Positions 53,794-62,681 of a DNA stretch of 64,000 nucleotides are shown here, piece after piece; positions within the stretch are counted from its first letter, which is position 1, and every line of letters starts with the position of its first letter. The notes under the pieces are model-generated. The model had not been told where the DNA came from and made no database searches. It saw only the letters and a list, made by a program, of their open reading frames with translations. A program made the translations under genes and the position numbers. This DNA is from Nocardioides sp. BP30 (lineage in GTDB: Bacteria > Actinomycetota > Actinomycetes > Propionibacteriales > Nocardioidaceae), in the NCBI RefSeq assembly GCF_029873215.1, contig NZ_CP123620.1, forward strand, positions 992,001 to 1,056,000. The letters are read 5' to 3'.

Positions 53794-54312
53794 TTACTGC
53801 GCGGCGCGGTCAGGCCCCTGCGACCGGACCTTGCGGACATGCTCGAGCGAGTCCCGCAGCTCGGTCAGCCACTCGTCGCTGTGCTGCTGCACCAGACGCA
53901 CACACCAGCCCAGCGCGTCGCTCCGACTGCGCGCGACCCCCGCCTCCACGAGCAGGTCGAGCACCTGTCGCTCGGGTTGCCGCAGCCGGGTCATCACCGG
54001 TGCCGACACGTTGGTGAACACCGCCCGGACGTCGCCGCAGTCCACCCCCCACGACACCTTGCGGCCGAACCGGCGCTCGGCCTCCCGGGCGACGCCCATC
54101 CGGGCCTCCCGCGTGCGTTCGCGGAACTCCGCGATCCTGCCCTCGACGGTCGCCGCCCGCTCCGCCTCGCTGGCCTCGGCCGCGACGTCCGGCTCGCCGA
54201 TGCGGCCGATCACGGTGATCTCCTCACGATCGACGCTGACCTCGGACAGCGCGTCCCACAGTCCCTCCGGCAGCCGGCCGGTCAGCCAGCCGCGCAATTC
54301 CCCTGTATTCAT
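53794..54312 (-). CDS. Hypothetical protein, unknown function
   Basis: 172 residues, soluble, charged and helical: an N-terminal part MNTGELRGWLTGRLPEGLWDALSEVSVDREEITVIGRI, a basic middle helix AERAATVEGRIAEFRERTREARM, and a C-terminal half VSAPVMTRLRQPERQVLDLLVEAGVARSRSDALGWC that looks like a helix-turn-helix or ribbon-helix pattern. I do not recognise a family. ATG 54312 follows a good -10, TAATTT, by 7 nt, with TTGCGC 16 nt upstream. It is divergent from the ROK gene. Confidence 0.65.
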   Translation of the reverse strand: MNTGELRGWLTGRLPEGLWDALSEVSVDREEITVIGRIGEPDVAAEASEAERAATVEGRIAEFRERTREARMGVAREAERRFGRKVSWGVDCGDVRAVFTNVSAPVMTRLRQPERQVLDLLVEAGVARSRSDALGWCVRLVQQHSDEWLTELRDSLEHVRKVRSQGPDRAAQ

Positions 54313-54425
54313 GTAATCAAAATTACTCCGTCCGGGAGGATGCGCAAGGGCCGCCTCCGAAGTGATGTCGGCCACCTTTGCCGCTTAAGTCGACCGAACA
54401 ACTCCACCATATTTCTGCCGCCCGG

Positions 54426-54462
54426 TTGACGGAAAAAATACGAGTTCCTAACGTGACTTAGG
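54426..54462 (+). promoter_or_regulatory. ROK promoter with palindromic operator
   Basis: TTGACG (54426-54431), 17-nt spacer, TAACGT (54449-54454), 7 nt, GTG: the best promoter in the window. CCTAA-N6-TTAGG (54447-54462) covers the -10 and start, a likely self-repression site. Confidence 0.85.
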
Positions 54463-55658
54463 TGTCAAGGTCCGCAACCGTCCAGGCGCTGGTGCGCCGG
54501 ACGCACGAGCAGCGCGTGCTCGCGGTGCTCCGCGAGCGCGGTGCGATGAGCCGCGCCCAGATCGCCGCGCGGGTCGGGCTCTCGCGGACGACGCTCTCGG
54601 AGATCACCGCCGAGCTCATCGCTCGCGGCGCCGTGGTGGTGGCCCGAACCGACCTCGACCTGCGTCAGGGCAGCGGCCGGCCGGCCGAGCTCCTGGCTCT
54701 CGACCCCGGAGCCGGCCAGTTCGTGGGCGTCGACCTCGGGCACAGCCGGGTCCGGGTGATGATCGCCGACGCGGCCCACGAGGTGATCGCCGCAGGCGTG
54801 CAGCAGTACGACGCCAGCACGCCGTGGCCGGGGCGACAGGACGCCGGCTTCGGTCTGCTCGACCGCGTGGCCGCCGAGCACGGCCTGCACTTCGGCGCGC
54901 TCCAGGGCGTCGCCGTCGGGGTTGCAGGGCCCGACGCCAGCATCCGTCACCAGGTCCGCGCCGCCTTCGCCGAGCGGTTCGGCGCTCCGGTCCTCGTCGA
55001 CAACAACACCCGCTTCGCGGCTCTCGCCGAGGCGATGTCGGACGACGAGGGCGCTGCAGCGGACCTCGCCTACGTCCGGGTCTCGGAGGGCATCGGCGGC
55101 GGCCTCGTGATCGGCGGCCGGCTGGTCCCCGGCGGCCGCGGCGGCGCCGGCGAGTTCGGGCACGTCCGCGTCGTCGAGGACGGCCACGACTGTCGGTGCG
55201 GCAAGCGCGGCTGCCTGGAGACCGTCGCCTCGATCGGCGCCCTCCTCGCCGAGGCGCGACGCCACGGAGCCCGCGTCACGGACGGCCAGGGCCTGCGCGA
55301 CGCCGTCGCCGCCAACGACCCCGCCGCCACCGCGGCGATCGACCGCGCCGCCGACCTGCTCGGCCGGGTCCTGGCCGATGCAGCGCTCATGCTCAGCCCG
55401 GCATGCGTGGTGATCGGGGGAGAGCTCCCCGTGCTGGCGCCGTACGTCGTGGACCGCATCGCGGCGATCATCGCCACCGAGCTCGAGGCGGTGGGCACCG
55501 GGCTGCCGACCGTGCGGGCAGCCCTTCTCGGTGACGAGGACGGCGCCCGGGGCGCCATCGCCGCGCTGTACCACTCCTCACCGCTGCTGGCGGAGTACGA
55601 CCTTGCCTCGGTGGCTGACGAGCCCGCCGACGCCGAACCCTGGAGAGCACGTGCCTGA
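54462..55658 (+). CDS. ROK-family transcriptional regulator of the organosulfur operon
   Basis: 398 residues. The N-terminal winged helix is [41 protein letters not shown]. The ROK domain has [16 protein letters not shown] and a zinc site [21 protein letters not shown]. Where ROK kinases have ENDAN with the catalytic Asp, this protein reads VDNNTR, so sugar phosphorylation is unlikely and the domain is probably a sensor. The first gene of the sulfatase operon; its stop overlaps the permease start by 8 nt. The leaderless GTG promoter carries a palindromic operator. The ligand is unknown; a sugar or sulfated sugar is a guess. Confidence 0.88.
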   Translation: MSRSATVQALVRRTHEQRVLAVLRERGAMSRAQIAARVGLSRTTLSEITAELIARGAVVVARTDLDLRQGSGRPAELLALDPGAGQFVGVDLGHSRVRVMIADAAHEVIAAGVQQYDASTPWPGRQDAGFGLLDRVAAEHGLHFGALQGVAVGVAGPDASIRHQVRAAFAERFGAPVLVDNNTRFAALAEAMSDDEGAAADLAYVRVSEGIGGGLVIGGRLVPGGRGGAGEFGHVRVVEDGHDCRCGKRGCLETVASIGALLAEARRHGARVTDGQGLRDAVAANDPAATAAIDRAADLLGRVLADAALMLSPACVVIGGELPVLAPYVVDRIAAIIATELEAVGTGLPTVRAALLGDEDGARGAIAALYHSSPLLAEYDLASVADEPADAEPWRARA

Positions 55659-56517
55659 CCTACCCGCCGACCCCCTGCTCGAGTCCGTCGCCGCGTCCGA
55701 ACGACGGCGCGCCCCGCTGCCCGCCGTCGCGGCAGCTGCGACGCCGGCGCCGCCACGCCGCCGACGACAGCTCTCCCGCACCGGTGCGCTGGCGCTCAAC
55801 CTGCTCTCCGCCGTCGTCGGGGTGCTGATCTGGTGGGCGCTGGAGGCGGCCGGCCTCAACCTGCCGACGCCCTGGGCGGTCGTGAAGGACGCCGGTCACC
55901 TGCTCGCCAACGGAACCCTGGAGCAGGACGCCCTGGCCAGCCTCCGGCGCGTGCTGATCGGCTTCTGCCTCGGCTGCGCGCTCGCCGTGCCGGTCGGCTT
56001 CCTGATGGGGTGGTATCCGGTCGCTCGGGCGCTGATCGAGCCGTGGGTGCAGTTCTTCCGCACCATCCCGCCACTCGCGCTGATCCCGCTGGCAGTGGTG
56101 CTGTTCGGCATCGACGAGACGCCGAAGATCCTGGTCATCTTCCTGGCCGCGTTCCTGTCCTGCGTGATCGCGGCGTTCCAGGGCGTGATCAGCGTCGACC
56201 GCACGCTGATCAACGCCGCCCGGGTGCTCGGCGCCGGCGATCTGACCATCTTCCGCCGCGTGGTGGTCCCCGCCTCCATGCCCTACATCCTGGTCGGCAT
56301 GCGCGTGGGCCTCGGCTCCTCGTGGGCGACGGTGGTCGCCGCGGAGCTGATCGCCGCGCAGCAGGGCCTGGGCTTCCGGATGCAGAGCGCGGAGCTCTAC
56401 TACGACCTGCCGACGATCTTCGTCGGATTCATCACCATCGGCATCCTCGGCCTCCTGATGGACCGGATCCTGCTCGTGGCCGAGCGCCGTCTGACCGTCT
56501 GGCAGGAGCGCCGATGA
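55651..56517 (+). CDS. ABC transporter permease, SsuC/TauC/NrtB-like
   Basis: 288 residues. After a Pro/Ala-rich cytosolic stretch of about 40 residues there are about six membrane segments. The EAA loop reads [47 protein letters not shown], typical of the nitrate/sulfonate/taurine group. GTG 55651 has GGAGAG upstream and overlaps the ROK gene. It works with the ATPase (56514) and lipoprotein (57424). Confidence 0.88.
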   Translation: MPDLPADPLLESVAASERRRAPLPAVAAAATPAPPRRRRQLSRTGALALNLLSAVVGVLIWWALEAAGLNLPTPWAVVKDAGHLLANGTLEQDALASLRRVLIGFCLGCALAVPVGFLMGWYPVARALIEPWVQFFRTIPPLALIPLAVVLFGIDETPKILVIFLAAFLSCVIAAFQGVISVDRTLINAARVLGAGDLTIFRRVVVPASMPYILVGMRVGLGSSWATVVAAELIAAQQGLGFRMQSAELYYDLPTIFVGFITIGILGLLMDRILLVAERRLTVWQERR

Positions 56518-57302
56518 CAGCCGTGTCCACCCCCGCCCAGCCCAAGATCGCCGTACGCGGTGTCGGCAAGCGATTCGGCGACTTCACCGCGCTGGGGGAG
56601 GTCGACCTCGAGCTGGCAGCGAACGAGTTCGTCACCGTCGTGGGTCCCTCCGGGTGCGGCAAGAGCACCCTGCTCAACATCCTGGCCGGCCTGGAGGAGC
56701 CCACCAGCGGCCAGGCGCTCGTCGACGGTGCACCGGTCGACGGCCCGAGCCCCGAGCGCGGCGTGATCTTCCAGCAGTACGCGCTGTTCCCCTGGCTCAC
56801 CGTGCGGGCCAACGTCGAGTTCGGCCTGCGGACCGCGCGCGTGCCGAAGGCCGAGCGCCGTCGGCGCGTCGACCACTACCTCGAGCTGGTGGGGCTCTCC
56901 GACTTCGCCGAGAAGCTGCCCAAGACGCTCTCCGGGGGCATGAAGCAGCGTTGCGCGATCGCGCGGGCGTACGCCGCCGACCCGGCGATCCTGCTGATGG
57001 ACGAGCCCTTCGGTGCCGTCGACGCGCTCACCCGCGTCCGGCTGCAGGAGCAGCTGCTCGACACCTGGAGCCGCGAGCGCCGCACCGTCCTGTTCATCAC
57101 CCACGACGTCGACGAGGCCGTCTTCCTGGCCAACCGGGTGGTGGTGATGGCGGCCAACCCCGGCCGCATCCAGGAGATCGTCGACGTCGACCTGCCCTAC
57201 CCCCGGACCGAGGAGGTCCGGCTCAGCCCCGCGTTCACCGCGCTGCGCAACCGGGTGTGGAGCGCCGTCTACCACCAGGGGACGCCACCGGCAGCGCGCT
57301 GA
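56514..57302 (+). CDS. ABC transporter ATPase, SsuB/TauB/NrtD-like
   Basis: 262 residues. Walker [11 protein letters not shown]-loop [12 protein letters not shown], signature [16 protein letters not shown], Walker [17 protein letters not shown], switch His in [24 protein letters not shown]. These fit the nitrate/sulfonate/taurine ATPase group. ATG 56514 overlaps the permease stop by 4 nt (ATGA), with AGGAG upstream. It powers import through the permease above. Confidence 0.93.
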   Translation: MTAVSTPAQPKIAVRGVGKRFGDFTALGEVDLELAANEFVTVVGPSGCGKSTLLNILAGLEEPTSGQALVDGAPVDGPSPERGVIFQQYALFPWLTVRANVEFGLRTARVPKAERRRRVDHYLELVGLSDFAEKLPKTLSGGMKQRCAIARAYAADPAILLMDEPFGAVDALTRVRLQEQLLDTWSRERRTVLFITHDVDEAVFLANRVVVMAANPGRIQEIVDVDLPYPRTEEVRLSPAFTALRNRVWSAVYHQGTPPAAR

Positions 57303-57344
57303 CCACCCCACACCACCCCTCACCACCCACCCCTCACCCCTCAC
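57303..57344. other. G-free C-rich tract between ATPase and lipoprotein genes
   Basis: 42 nt without a single G on the + strand. The opposite strand has four runs of at least four G, able to form a quadruplex. The + strand RNA would be an unstructured C-rich stretch resembling a Rho-loading site. Confidence 0.6.
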
Positions 57345-57423
57345 GCTGCCGGCCAGGCCGGGAGCGCGGCCGCACTGCCCTCGCGGGCGGCCGGATCCAC
57401 GCCCTACCGAAAAGAGAACGACC

Positions 57424-58401
57424 ATGAAGAAGCTCCTGGCCCTCGCCGGTGCCGCCGCCTCCCTCGCCCTGACCCTGACCGCCTGCGGCTCCGGCGGTGA
57501 CTCCGCGAGCGGCACGACGAAGATCACCTTCGGCTACATCGGCGACTTCAACGGCACCAGCCTGCTGGCCGTCGCCGACAAGCAGGGGCTGTGGAAGAAG
57601 GCCGGCCTCGACGTGGACACCAAGGTCTTCACCGACGGGCCGACCCAGATCCAGGCGCTGGGCGCCGGCAGCCTGAACTACGGCTACATCGGTCCCGGCG
57701 CTGTCTGGCTGCCGGCCTCCGGCAAGGCCAAGATCATCGCGATCGACACCCTCGGCGGCGCCGACCGCGTCATCGCCCAGCCGGGCATCACCTCGATGGC
57801 CGACCTCAAGGGCAAGAAGATCGGCGTGCCGGCGGGCACCTCGGGCGACATGATCCTCGGGCTGGCGCTGAAGAAGGCCGGCATGACCGACAAGGACGTG
57901 GACATCGTCCCGATGGACGCCGCGACCATCGTGACCGCCTTCGACACCGGCAAGATCGACGCCGCCGGCATCTACTACCCGACCATCGACACCATCAAGC
58001 AGAAGGTCCCGAACCTGGTCGAGCTCGCCCAGGACAGCGACTTCGAGCAGGACTTCGGCTTCCCGACCGCGTTCGTCTCCCAGACGAACGCCGACAAGGC
58101 GACGACCACCAAGGTCGACCAGGTCCTGCGCGAGGCGATGGACTACCGGGCGGCGCACACCAGCGAGGCGATCGCCGACACCGCGGCGATGCTCAAGCAG
58201 ACGGTGGCCGCCGTGACCGCCGACGCCAGCCACGACAAGCTGCTCACCTCGGCCCAGCTCGACACCATGACCCAGAACGGCACCGTCGACACCTGGCTGA
58301 CCTCGCTGGAGAACTACTTCGTGGGTGCCGGCAAGATCACCAAGGCCACCGACCCGAAGACGTTCTACCTCGGCGACCAGTTCGTGGCGGCCGGCAAGTG
58401 A
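57424..58401 (+). CDS. ABC transporter substrate-binding lipoprotein, SsuA/TauA-like
   Basis: 325 residues. The lipobox LTAC puts the lipidated cysteine at residue 21. The NMT1/SsuA-type fold is seen in ITFGYIGDFNGTSLLAVADKQGLWKKAGLDVDTKVF, SLNYGYIGPGA, DLKGKKIGVPAGTSGD and GKIDAAGIYYPTID. It captures the substrate outside the membrane; members bind alkanesulfonates, taurine, nitrate or aromatic acids. With two sulfatases following, an organosulfate is the best guess. AAGAGA lies upstream of the ATG; a 121-bp gap with a G-free tract precedes it. Confidence 0.88.
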   Translation: MKKLLALAGAAASLALTLTACGSGGDSASGTTKITFGYIGDFNGTSLLAVADKQGLWKKAGLDVDTKVFTDGPTQIQALGAGSLNYGYIGPGAVWLPASGKAKIIAIDTLGGADRVIAQPGITSMADLKGKKIGVPAGTSGDMILGLALKKAGMTDKDVDIVPMDAATIVTAFDTGKIDAAGIYYPTIDTIKQKVPNLVELAQDSDFEQDFGFPTAFVSQTNADKATTTKVDQVLREAMDYRAAHTSEAIADTAAMLKQTVAAVTADASHDKLLTSAQLDTMTQNGTVDTWLTSLENYFVGAGKITKATDPKTFYLGDQFVAAGK

Positions 58402-59978
58402 CCCAAGCCGCAACGGATCTCGGGAGGTCGTCGAAGCGCACGAACGTGCTCTTCTTGATGACCGATCAACATCGGGTGGACACCCTCGGCGCCTACGGCA
58501 ACAGCCGGGTGCCGACACCCGCACTGGACGGGCTGGCCCGCAGCGGCACGCGGTTCGATCGCTGGTACACCCCCACCGCGATCTGCACCCCCGCGCGGGC
58601 CAGCCTCCTCACCGGCCAGGCGCCGTTCCGGCACAAGGTGCTGGCCAACGCCGAGCGCAACGTCGGATACGTCGAGGACCTCCCCGAGGACGTCTTCACC
58701 TTCCCCGTCGCGCTGCGTGAGGCCGGCTACAACACCGGTCTGGTCGGCAAGTGGCACGCCGGCAGTCGCCGGGAGCCGGCCGACTTCGGGCTTGACGGCG
58801 TGCACCTGCCGGGCTGGCACAACCCCGTGGACCACCCGGACTACCTGGCCTACCTCGCCGAGCGCGGGCTGCCGCCGTACCGGATCAGCGACCGGGTGCG
58901 CGGCACGCTGCCCAACGGAGGGCCCGGCAACCTGCTGGCGGCGCGGCTGCACCAGCCGGTGGAGGCCACCTTCGAGCACTACCTGGCGACCCGTGCGATC
59001 GAGTTGCTCGAGCGGTACGCCGAGGACGCTCACCGGGAGGACAAGCCGTTCTACCTGGGCCTGCACTTCTTCGGGCCGCACCTGCCCTACGTCATCCCGG
59101 ACGAGTACTTCGACCTGATCGATCCCGCGACGGTCGCCTTGCCGCGCTCGATCGCCGAGACCTTCGCCGACAAGCCGCCGGTGCAGGCGAACTACAGCGC
59201 GCACTGGACCTTCGACACCATGCCGATCGAGGTCACGCGCAAGCTGATCGCCGTGTACTGGGGCTACGTCGCGCTGATCGACGAGCAGATCCAGCGGGTG
59301 CTCGACGCGGCGGCGCGGCTGGGCCTGATTGAGGACACGGCTGTCTTCTTCACCTGCGACCACGGTGAGTTCACCGGCAGTCACCGGCTGCACGACAAGG
59401 GCCCGGCGATGTATGAGGACATCTACCGCACCCCCGGCATCGTGCGGATCCCGGGCGGCCCGTCCGGCCAGGTCCGCGAGGAGTTCGTCAGCCTGCTCGA
59501 CTGCACGGCCACCATCCTCGAGCTGGCCGGGCTCGACCCGAAGCCGGCCGTCGACTCGCGCAGCCTGCTGCCTCTCCTCAACGGGGAGCAGCCGGCGTGG
59601 GAGCCGGATCTGGTCGCGGAGTTCCACGGGCACCACTTCCCCTACCCGCAGCGCATGCTGCGCGAGGATCGCTACAAGCTGGTGGTCAACCCGACCGACA
59701 CCTGCGAGCTCTACGACCTGCAGACCGACCCCGACGAGCTGCAGAACCGGTTCCACCACCCGGAGCTGGCCGAGGTCAGGGCGCGGATGATGCGGCGGCT
59801 GTACACGATCCTGCGCGAGCGCGACGACCGGTTCTACCACTGGATGACCTCGATGTACGACGTCGGCGAGCTCGACTACGACCCGATGATGAGCGGCCTC
59901 GACGAATCGACGTACGCCGGCGCGGAGACCGGTGTGGAGGCCGGTGCGCAGGAGGCCGCCGGGGGCGGGCGCGCATGA
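58398..59978 (+). CDS. Type I sulfatase (formylglycine-dependent)
   Basis: 526 residues. The sulfatase signature is AICTPARASLLTG with Cys63 as the residue turned into formylglycine (CxPxR). Metal ligands are Asp23 and Gln24 (MTDQHR) and FTCDHGEFTG further on. KWHAGSR and HFFGPHLPY match other active-site segments. No signal peptide is present, so it should work in the cytosol after import. GTG 58398 overlaps the lipoprotein stop by 4 nt (GTGA). It hydrolyses a sulfate ester of unknown kind. Confidence 0.9.
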   Translation: MTQAATDLGRSSKRTNVLFLMTDQHRVDTLGAYGNSRVPTPALDGLARSGTRFDRWYTPTAICTPARASLLTGQAPFRHKVLANAERNVGYVEDLPEDVFTFPVALREAGYNTGLVGKWHAGSRREPADFGLDGVHLPGWHNPVDHPDYLAYLAERGLPPYRISDRVRGTLPNGGPGNLLAARLHQPVEATFEHYLATRAIELLERYAEDAHREDKPFYLGLHFFGPHLPYVIPDEYFDLIDPATVALPRSIAETFADKPPVQANYSAHWTFDTMPIEVTRKLIAVYWGYVALIDEQIQRVLDAAARLGLIEDTAVFFTCDHGEFTGSHRLHDKGPAMYEDIYRTPGIVRIPGGPSGQVREEFVSLLDCTATILELAGLDPKPAVDSRSLLPLLNGEQPAWEPDLVAEFHGHHFPYPQRMLREDRYKLVVNPTDTCELYDLQTDPDELQNRFHHPELAEVRARMMRRLYTILRERDDRFYHWMTSMYDVGELDYDPMMSGLDESTYAGAETGVEAGAQEAAGGGRA

Positions 59979-61405
59979 CCCGGCGGCCCAACGTGGTCGT
60001 GATCCTGACCGACGACCACGCCGCGCACGCGATCTCGGCGTACGGCTCGGTGGTCAACCGGACGCCGCGGATCGACGAGATCGGCGAGCTCGGCTGGCGC
60101 GTCGAGCACTGCTTCGCCACCAACAGCCTGTGCTCGCCCAGCCGGGCCTCGATCCTGACCGGTACCTACAGCCACGTCAACGGCGTGACGACCCTGGTCA
60201 CGCCGATCGACGCGAGCCAGCCGACCTTCGTCTCCCAGCTGAAGGCGGCCGGGTACCGCACGGCTGTCTTCGGCAAGTGGCACATGGGTGAGGGCCCCGG
60301 GCACGACCCCGAGGGCTTCGACGAGTGGCAGGTCTTCCTCGACCAGGGCGAGTACGTCGACCCGCAGCTGCTCTCCCGCGACGGTCTGCGCGTGGTGCCG
60401 GGCTACGCCACCGACATCGTCACCGATCTCGCCCTGGACTGGATCGACGCACTGCCGGGTGACGACCCGTGGTGCGTGCTGGTGTGGCACAAGGCGCCGC
60501 ACCGGCCCTGGGTCCCCGACCCGGCCCGCAGCACCCGCGTGGCCGGGTCGGTCCCGGTGCCGGCGACGTTCGACGACGACTACGCCACCCGCACATCGTC
60601 GGCACGCCGTGCGGCGATGCGTATCGCCGAGCACCTGACCGCCGAGGATCTCAAGGTCGACCCGCCGGCGGGGCTGAGCTACGACGACCTAGCGCTGTGG
60701 AAGTACCAGCGGTTCATGGCCGACTACCTGGCCTGCGTGGAGTCGGTCGACGACAGCGTCGGACGGATCGTCGACCACCTGCGCTCGCGCGAGGACCTCG
60801 ACGACACGCTGCTGCTCTACGCCTCCGACCAGGGGTTCTTCCTCGGCGACCACGGCTGGTTCGACAAGCGGTTCATGTACGAGGAGTCGCTGCGGATGCC
60901 GCTGCTGCTCAGCTACCCCCGACGCCTGCCGGGCGGCGGCGTCTTCGAGGAGATCGTGACGAACGTCGACTGGGCGCGCACGATCCTGGACGCCTGCGAC
61001 GTCGAGCCGCACCCCCGAATGCAGGGCCGCTCGTTCTGGCCGGACCTCGTGGGCGAGCCCGTCGAGCCGCCGGCGGAGGGGATGTACTACCGCTACTGGG
61101 AGCACGACGACGTGTTCCACAAGGCCCCCGCGCACTACGGCTACCGCTCCGAGCGCTACAAGCTCGTCTACTTCTACAACGACGGTCTGGGTCTGCCCGG
61201 GACCGGCAGCTGGACCTATCCGGGCGAGTGGGAGCTCTACGACCTGCTCGAGGATCCGCACGAGCTGCGCAACGTGGCCGAGGATCCCGCCTACGCCGAG
61301 ATCCGGGCGCGGCTGGAGGTCGAGCTGTGGCAGGCTCAGGCCCGGGTCGGCGACACGCCCCACCCGGGGCAGCCACGTCCGGCCCTGCACGAGGAGGATC
61401 GATGA
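59975..61405 (+). CDS. Second type I sulfatase (formylglycine-dependent)
   Basis: 476 residues. The signature is LCSPSRASILTG with Cys53 (CxPxR). Metal ligands are Asp13 and Asp14 (LTDDHAAHAI); further motifs are FGKWHMGEGP, WHKAPHRPW and YASDQGFFLGDHGWFDKRF. The last is typical of N-sulfoglucosamine or iduronate sulfatase relatives; the first sulfatase lacks this loop. It has no signal peptide. ATG 59975 overlaps the previous stop by 4 nt (ATGA). The two sulfatases probably act on related substrates. Confidence 0.9.
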   Translation: MTRRPNVVVILTDDHAAHAISAYGSVVNRTPRIDEIGELGWRVEHCFATNSLCSPSRASILTGTYSHVNGVTTLVTPIDASQPTFVSQLKAAGYRTAVFGKWHMGEGPGHDPEGFDEWQVFLDQGEYVDPQLLSRDGLRVVPGYATDIVTDLALDWIDALPGDDPWCVLVWHKAPHRPWVPDPARSTRVAGSVPVPATFDDDYATRTSSARRAAMRIAEHLTAEDLKVDPPAGLSYDDLALWKYQRFMADYLACVESVDDSVGRIVDHLRSREDLDDTLLLYASDQGFFLGDHGWFDKRFMYEESLRMPLLLSYPRRLPGGGVFEEIVTNVDWARTILDACDVEPHPRMQGRSFWPDLVGEPVEPPAEGMYYRYWEHDDVFHKAPAHYGYRSERYKLVYFYNDGLGLPGTGSWTYPGEWELYDLLEDPHELRNVAEDPAYAEIRARLEVELWQAQARVGDTPHPGQPRPALHEEDR

Positions 61406-62355
61406 GTGCCTGCTGCGCGCCGGGGCGCGGGGGCGAGCCGCACGAGCACCGCACCGCGAGCGAGCCGGAGCTGCTGGACATCGGTGCGCGACCCGACGGT
61501 GCCCACGCCGTGACGCAGGTGGCGATCCCGACGCAGGAGTTCGCGATGGGCGACGCGCACGGCGACGGGGCGCGGGCCGACGGTGAGACCCCCGTCCACC
61601 CGGTGCGGCTGGCGGCGTACGGGATCGACGCGACGACGGTGACGGTGGCCGACTTCGCGGCCTTCGTCGAGGCGACCGGCCACGTCACCGAGGCGGAGAG
61701 CTTCGGCTACTCGGCCGTCTTCCACCTCCACCTGTCGCCGGCCGATCGGAGGGCAGTGGTCGGCCAGCCGCCGCAGACGCCCTGGTGGCTGGGGGTGCGC
61801 GGCGCGGATTGGCGGCACCCGCACGGGCCGTCGTCGTCGATCGCAGGCCGCGAGGACCATCCGGTCACGCACGTGAGCTGGAACGACGCCCAGTCCTACT
61901 GTCGCTGGACGGGGCGTCGGCTGCCGACCGAGGCGGAGTGGGAGTGCGCCGCGCGCGGCGGTCGCGCCGGCGAGCGCTACCCGTGGGGTGACGAGCTGCC
62001 GGCCGGCACGTGGCCGGTGAACATCTTCCAGGGCACCTTCCCCACCGACGACACCGCGGAGGACGGCTGGTCCGGGACGGCTCCGGTGCGGGCCTTCCCT
62101 GCTCAGGGCTACGGCCTGTTCCAGATGGTCGGCAACGTGTGGGAGTGGTGCGCCGACTGGTTCGCACCGGACTGGTACGGCCGCTCTCCCGTCGCCTCGC
62201 CGACCGGTCCGCGCGACGGCTCGATGCGTGTCATCCGCGGCGGCTCGTTCCTGTGCAACGACTCCTACTGCAACCGCTACCGCAGCGCGGCCCGCTCGGC
62301 GAACACGCCCGACTCCTCGACCAGCAACATGGGCTTCCGCACGGTGGCGCGCTGA
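61402..62355 (+). CDS. Formylglycine-generating enzyme (SUMF1 family)
   Basis: 317 residues. FGE features: VTHVSWNDAQSYCRWTGRRLPTEAEWECAARGG, YPWGDELPAG, MVGNVWEWCADWF, and RGGSFLCNDSYCNRYRSAAR with the copper-binding pair Cys285 and Cys290. The latter spacing equals that of characterised FGEs. It oxidises the CxPxR cysteine of sulfatases to formylglycine, so it activates the two enzymes encoded before it. GAGGAGG precedes ATG 61402, which overlaps the sulfatase stop. It is the last gene of the operon. Confidence 0.95.
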   Translation: MSACCAPGRGGEPHEHRTASEPELLDIGARPDGAHAVTQVAIPTQEFAMGDAHGDGARADGETPVHPVRLAAYGIDATTVTVADFAAFVEATGHVTEAESFGYSAVFHLHLSPADRRAVVGQPPQTPWWLGVRGADWRHPHGPSSSIAGREDHPVTHVSWNDAQSYCRWTGRRLPTEAEWECAARGGRAGERYPWGDELPAGTWPVNIFQGTFPTDDTAEDGWSGTAPVRAFPAQGYGLFQMVGNVWEWCADWFAPDWYGRSPVASPTGPRDGSMRVIRGGSFLCNDSYCNRYRSAARSANTPDSSTSNMGFRTVAR

Positions 62356-62396
62356 GGGCGGAGCCCCAGCGCGCCACGGTCGGGTGACGGGGTGGC

Positions 62397-62681
62397 TCAG
62401 TCGCCGGGCCACTCGCCGGTGGCCCGCTCGAACAACCTCGCTCCGCCCCGGTCGATCAACGCCCGTACGGCGGCGAAGATCGCGCCCTGGACCAGCGCGG
62501 CGGCCACCACCTGACCCAGGCCGTAGTCCGACTCCAGCGGCTTGGGCGGGTGGTCCTCCTCGCCCGGGACGGCCTTCTTCCAGATCAGCTGCACGATCTG
62601 CCCCGCGACCAGCCCGCCGAGCATGCTGGCGATGATGCCCCAGGGCCGGTACAGGATCTTGGCTGACGTGCTCGTGGCCAT
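62397..62681 (-). CDS. DUF4235 membrane protein
   Basis: 94 residues: KILYRPWGIIASMLGGLVAGQIVQLIWKKAV and GLGQVVAAALVQGAIFAAVRALIDRGGARLFERATGEWPG identify DUF4235. It has two hydrophobic stretches. ATG 62681 is 4 nt after the ribosome-binding site GGAGG; the ATG directly before it (62684) is too close. The start overlaps the YihY stop by one base, so the two are coupled. Function is unknown. Confidence 0.82.
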   Translation of the reverse strand: MATSTSAKILYRPWGIIASMLGGLVAGQIVQLIWKKAVPGEEDHPPKPLESDYGLGQVVAAALVQGAIFAAVRALIDRGGARLFERATGEWPGD

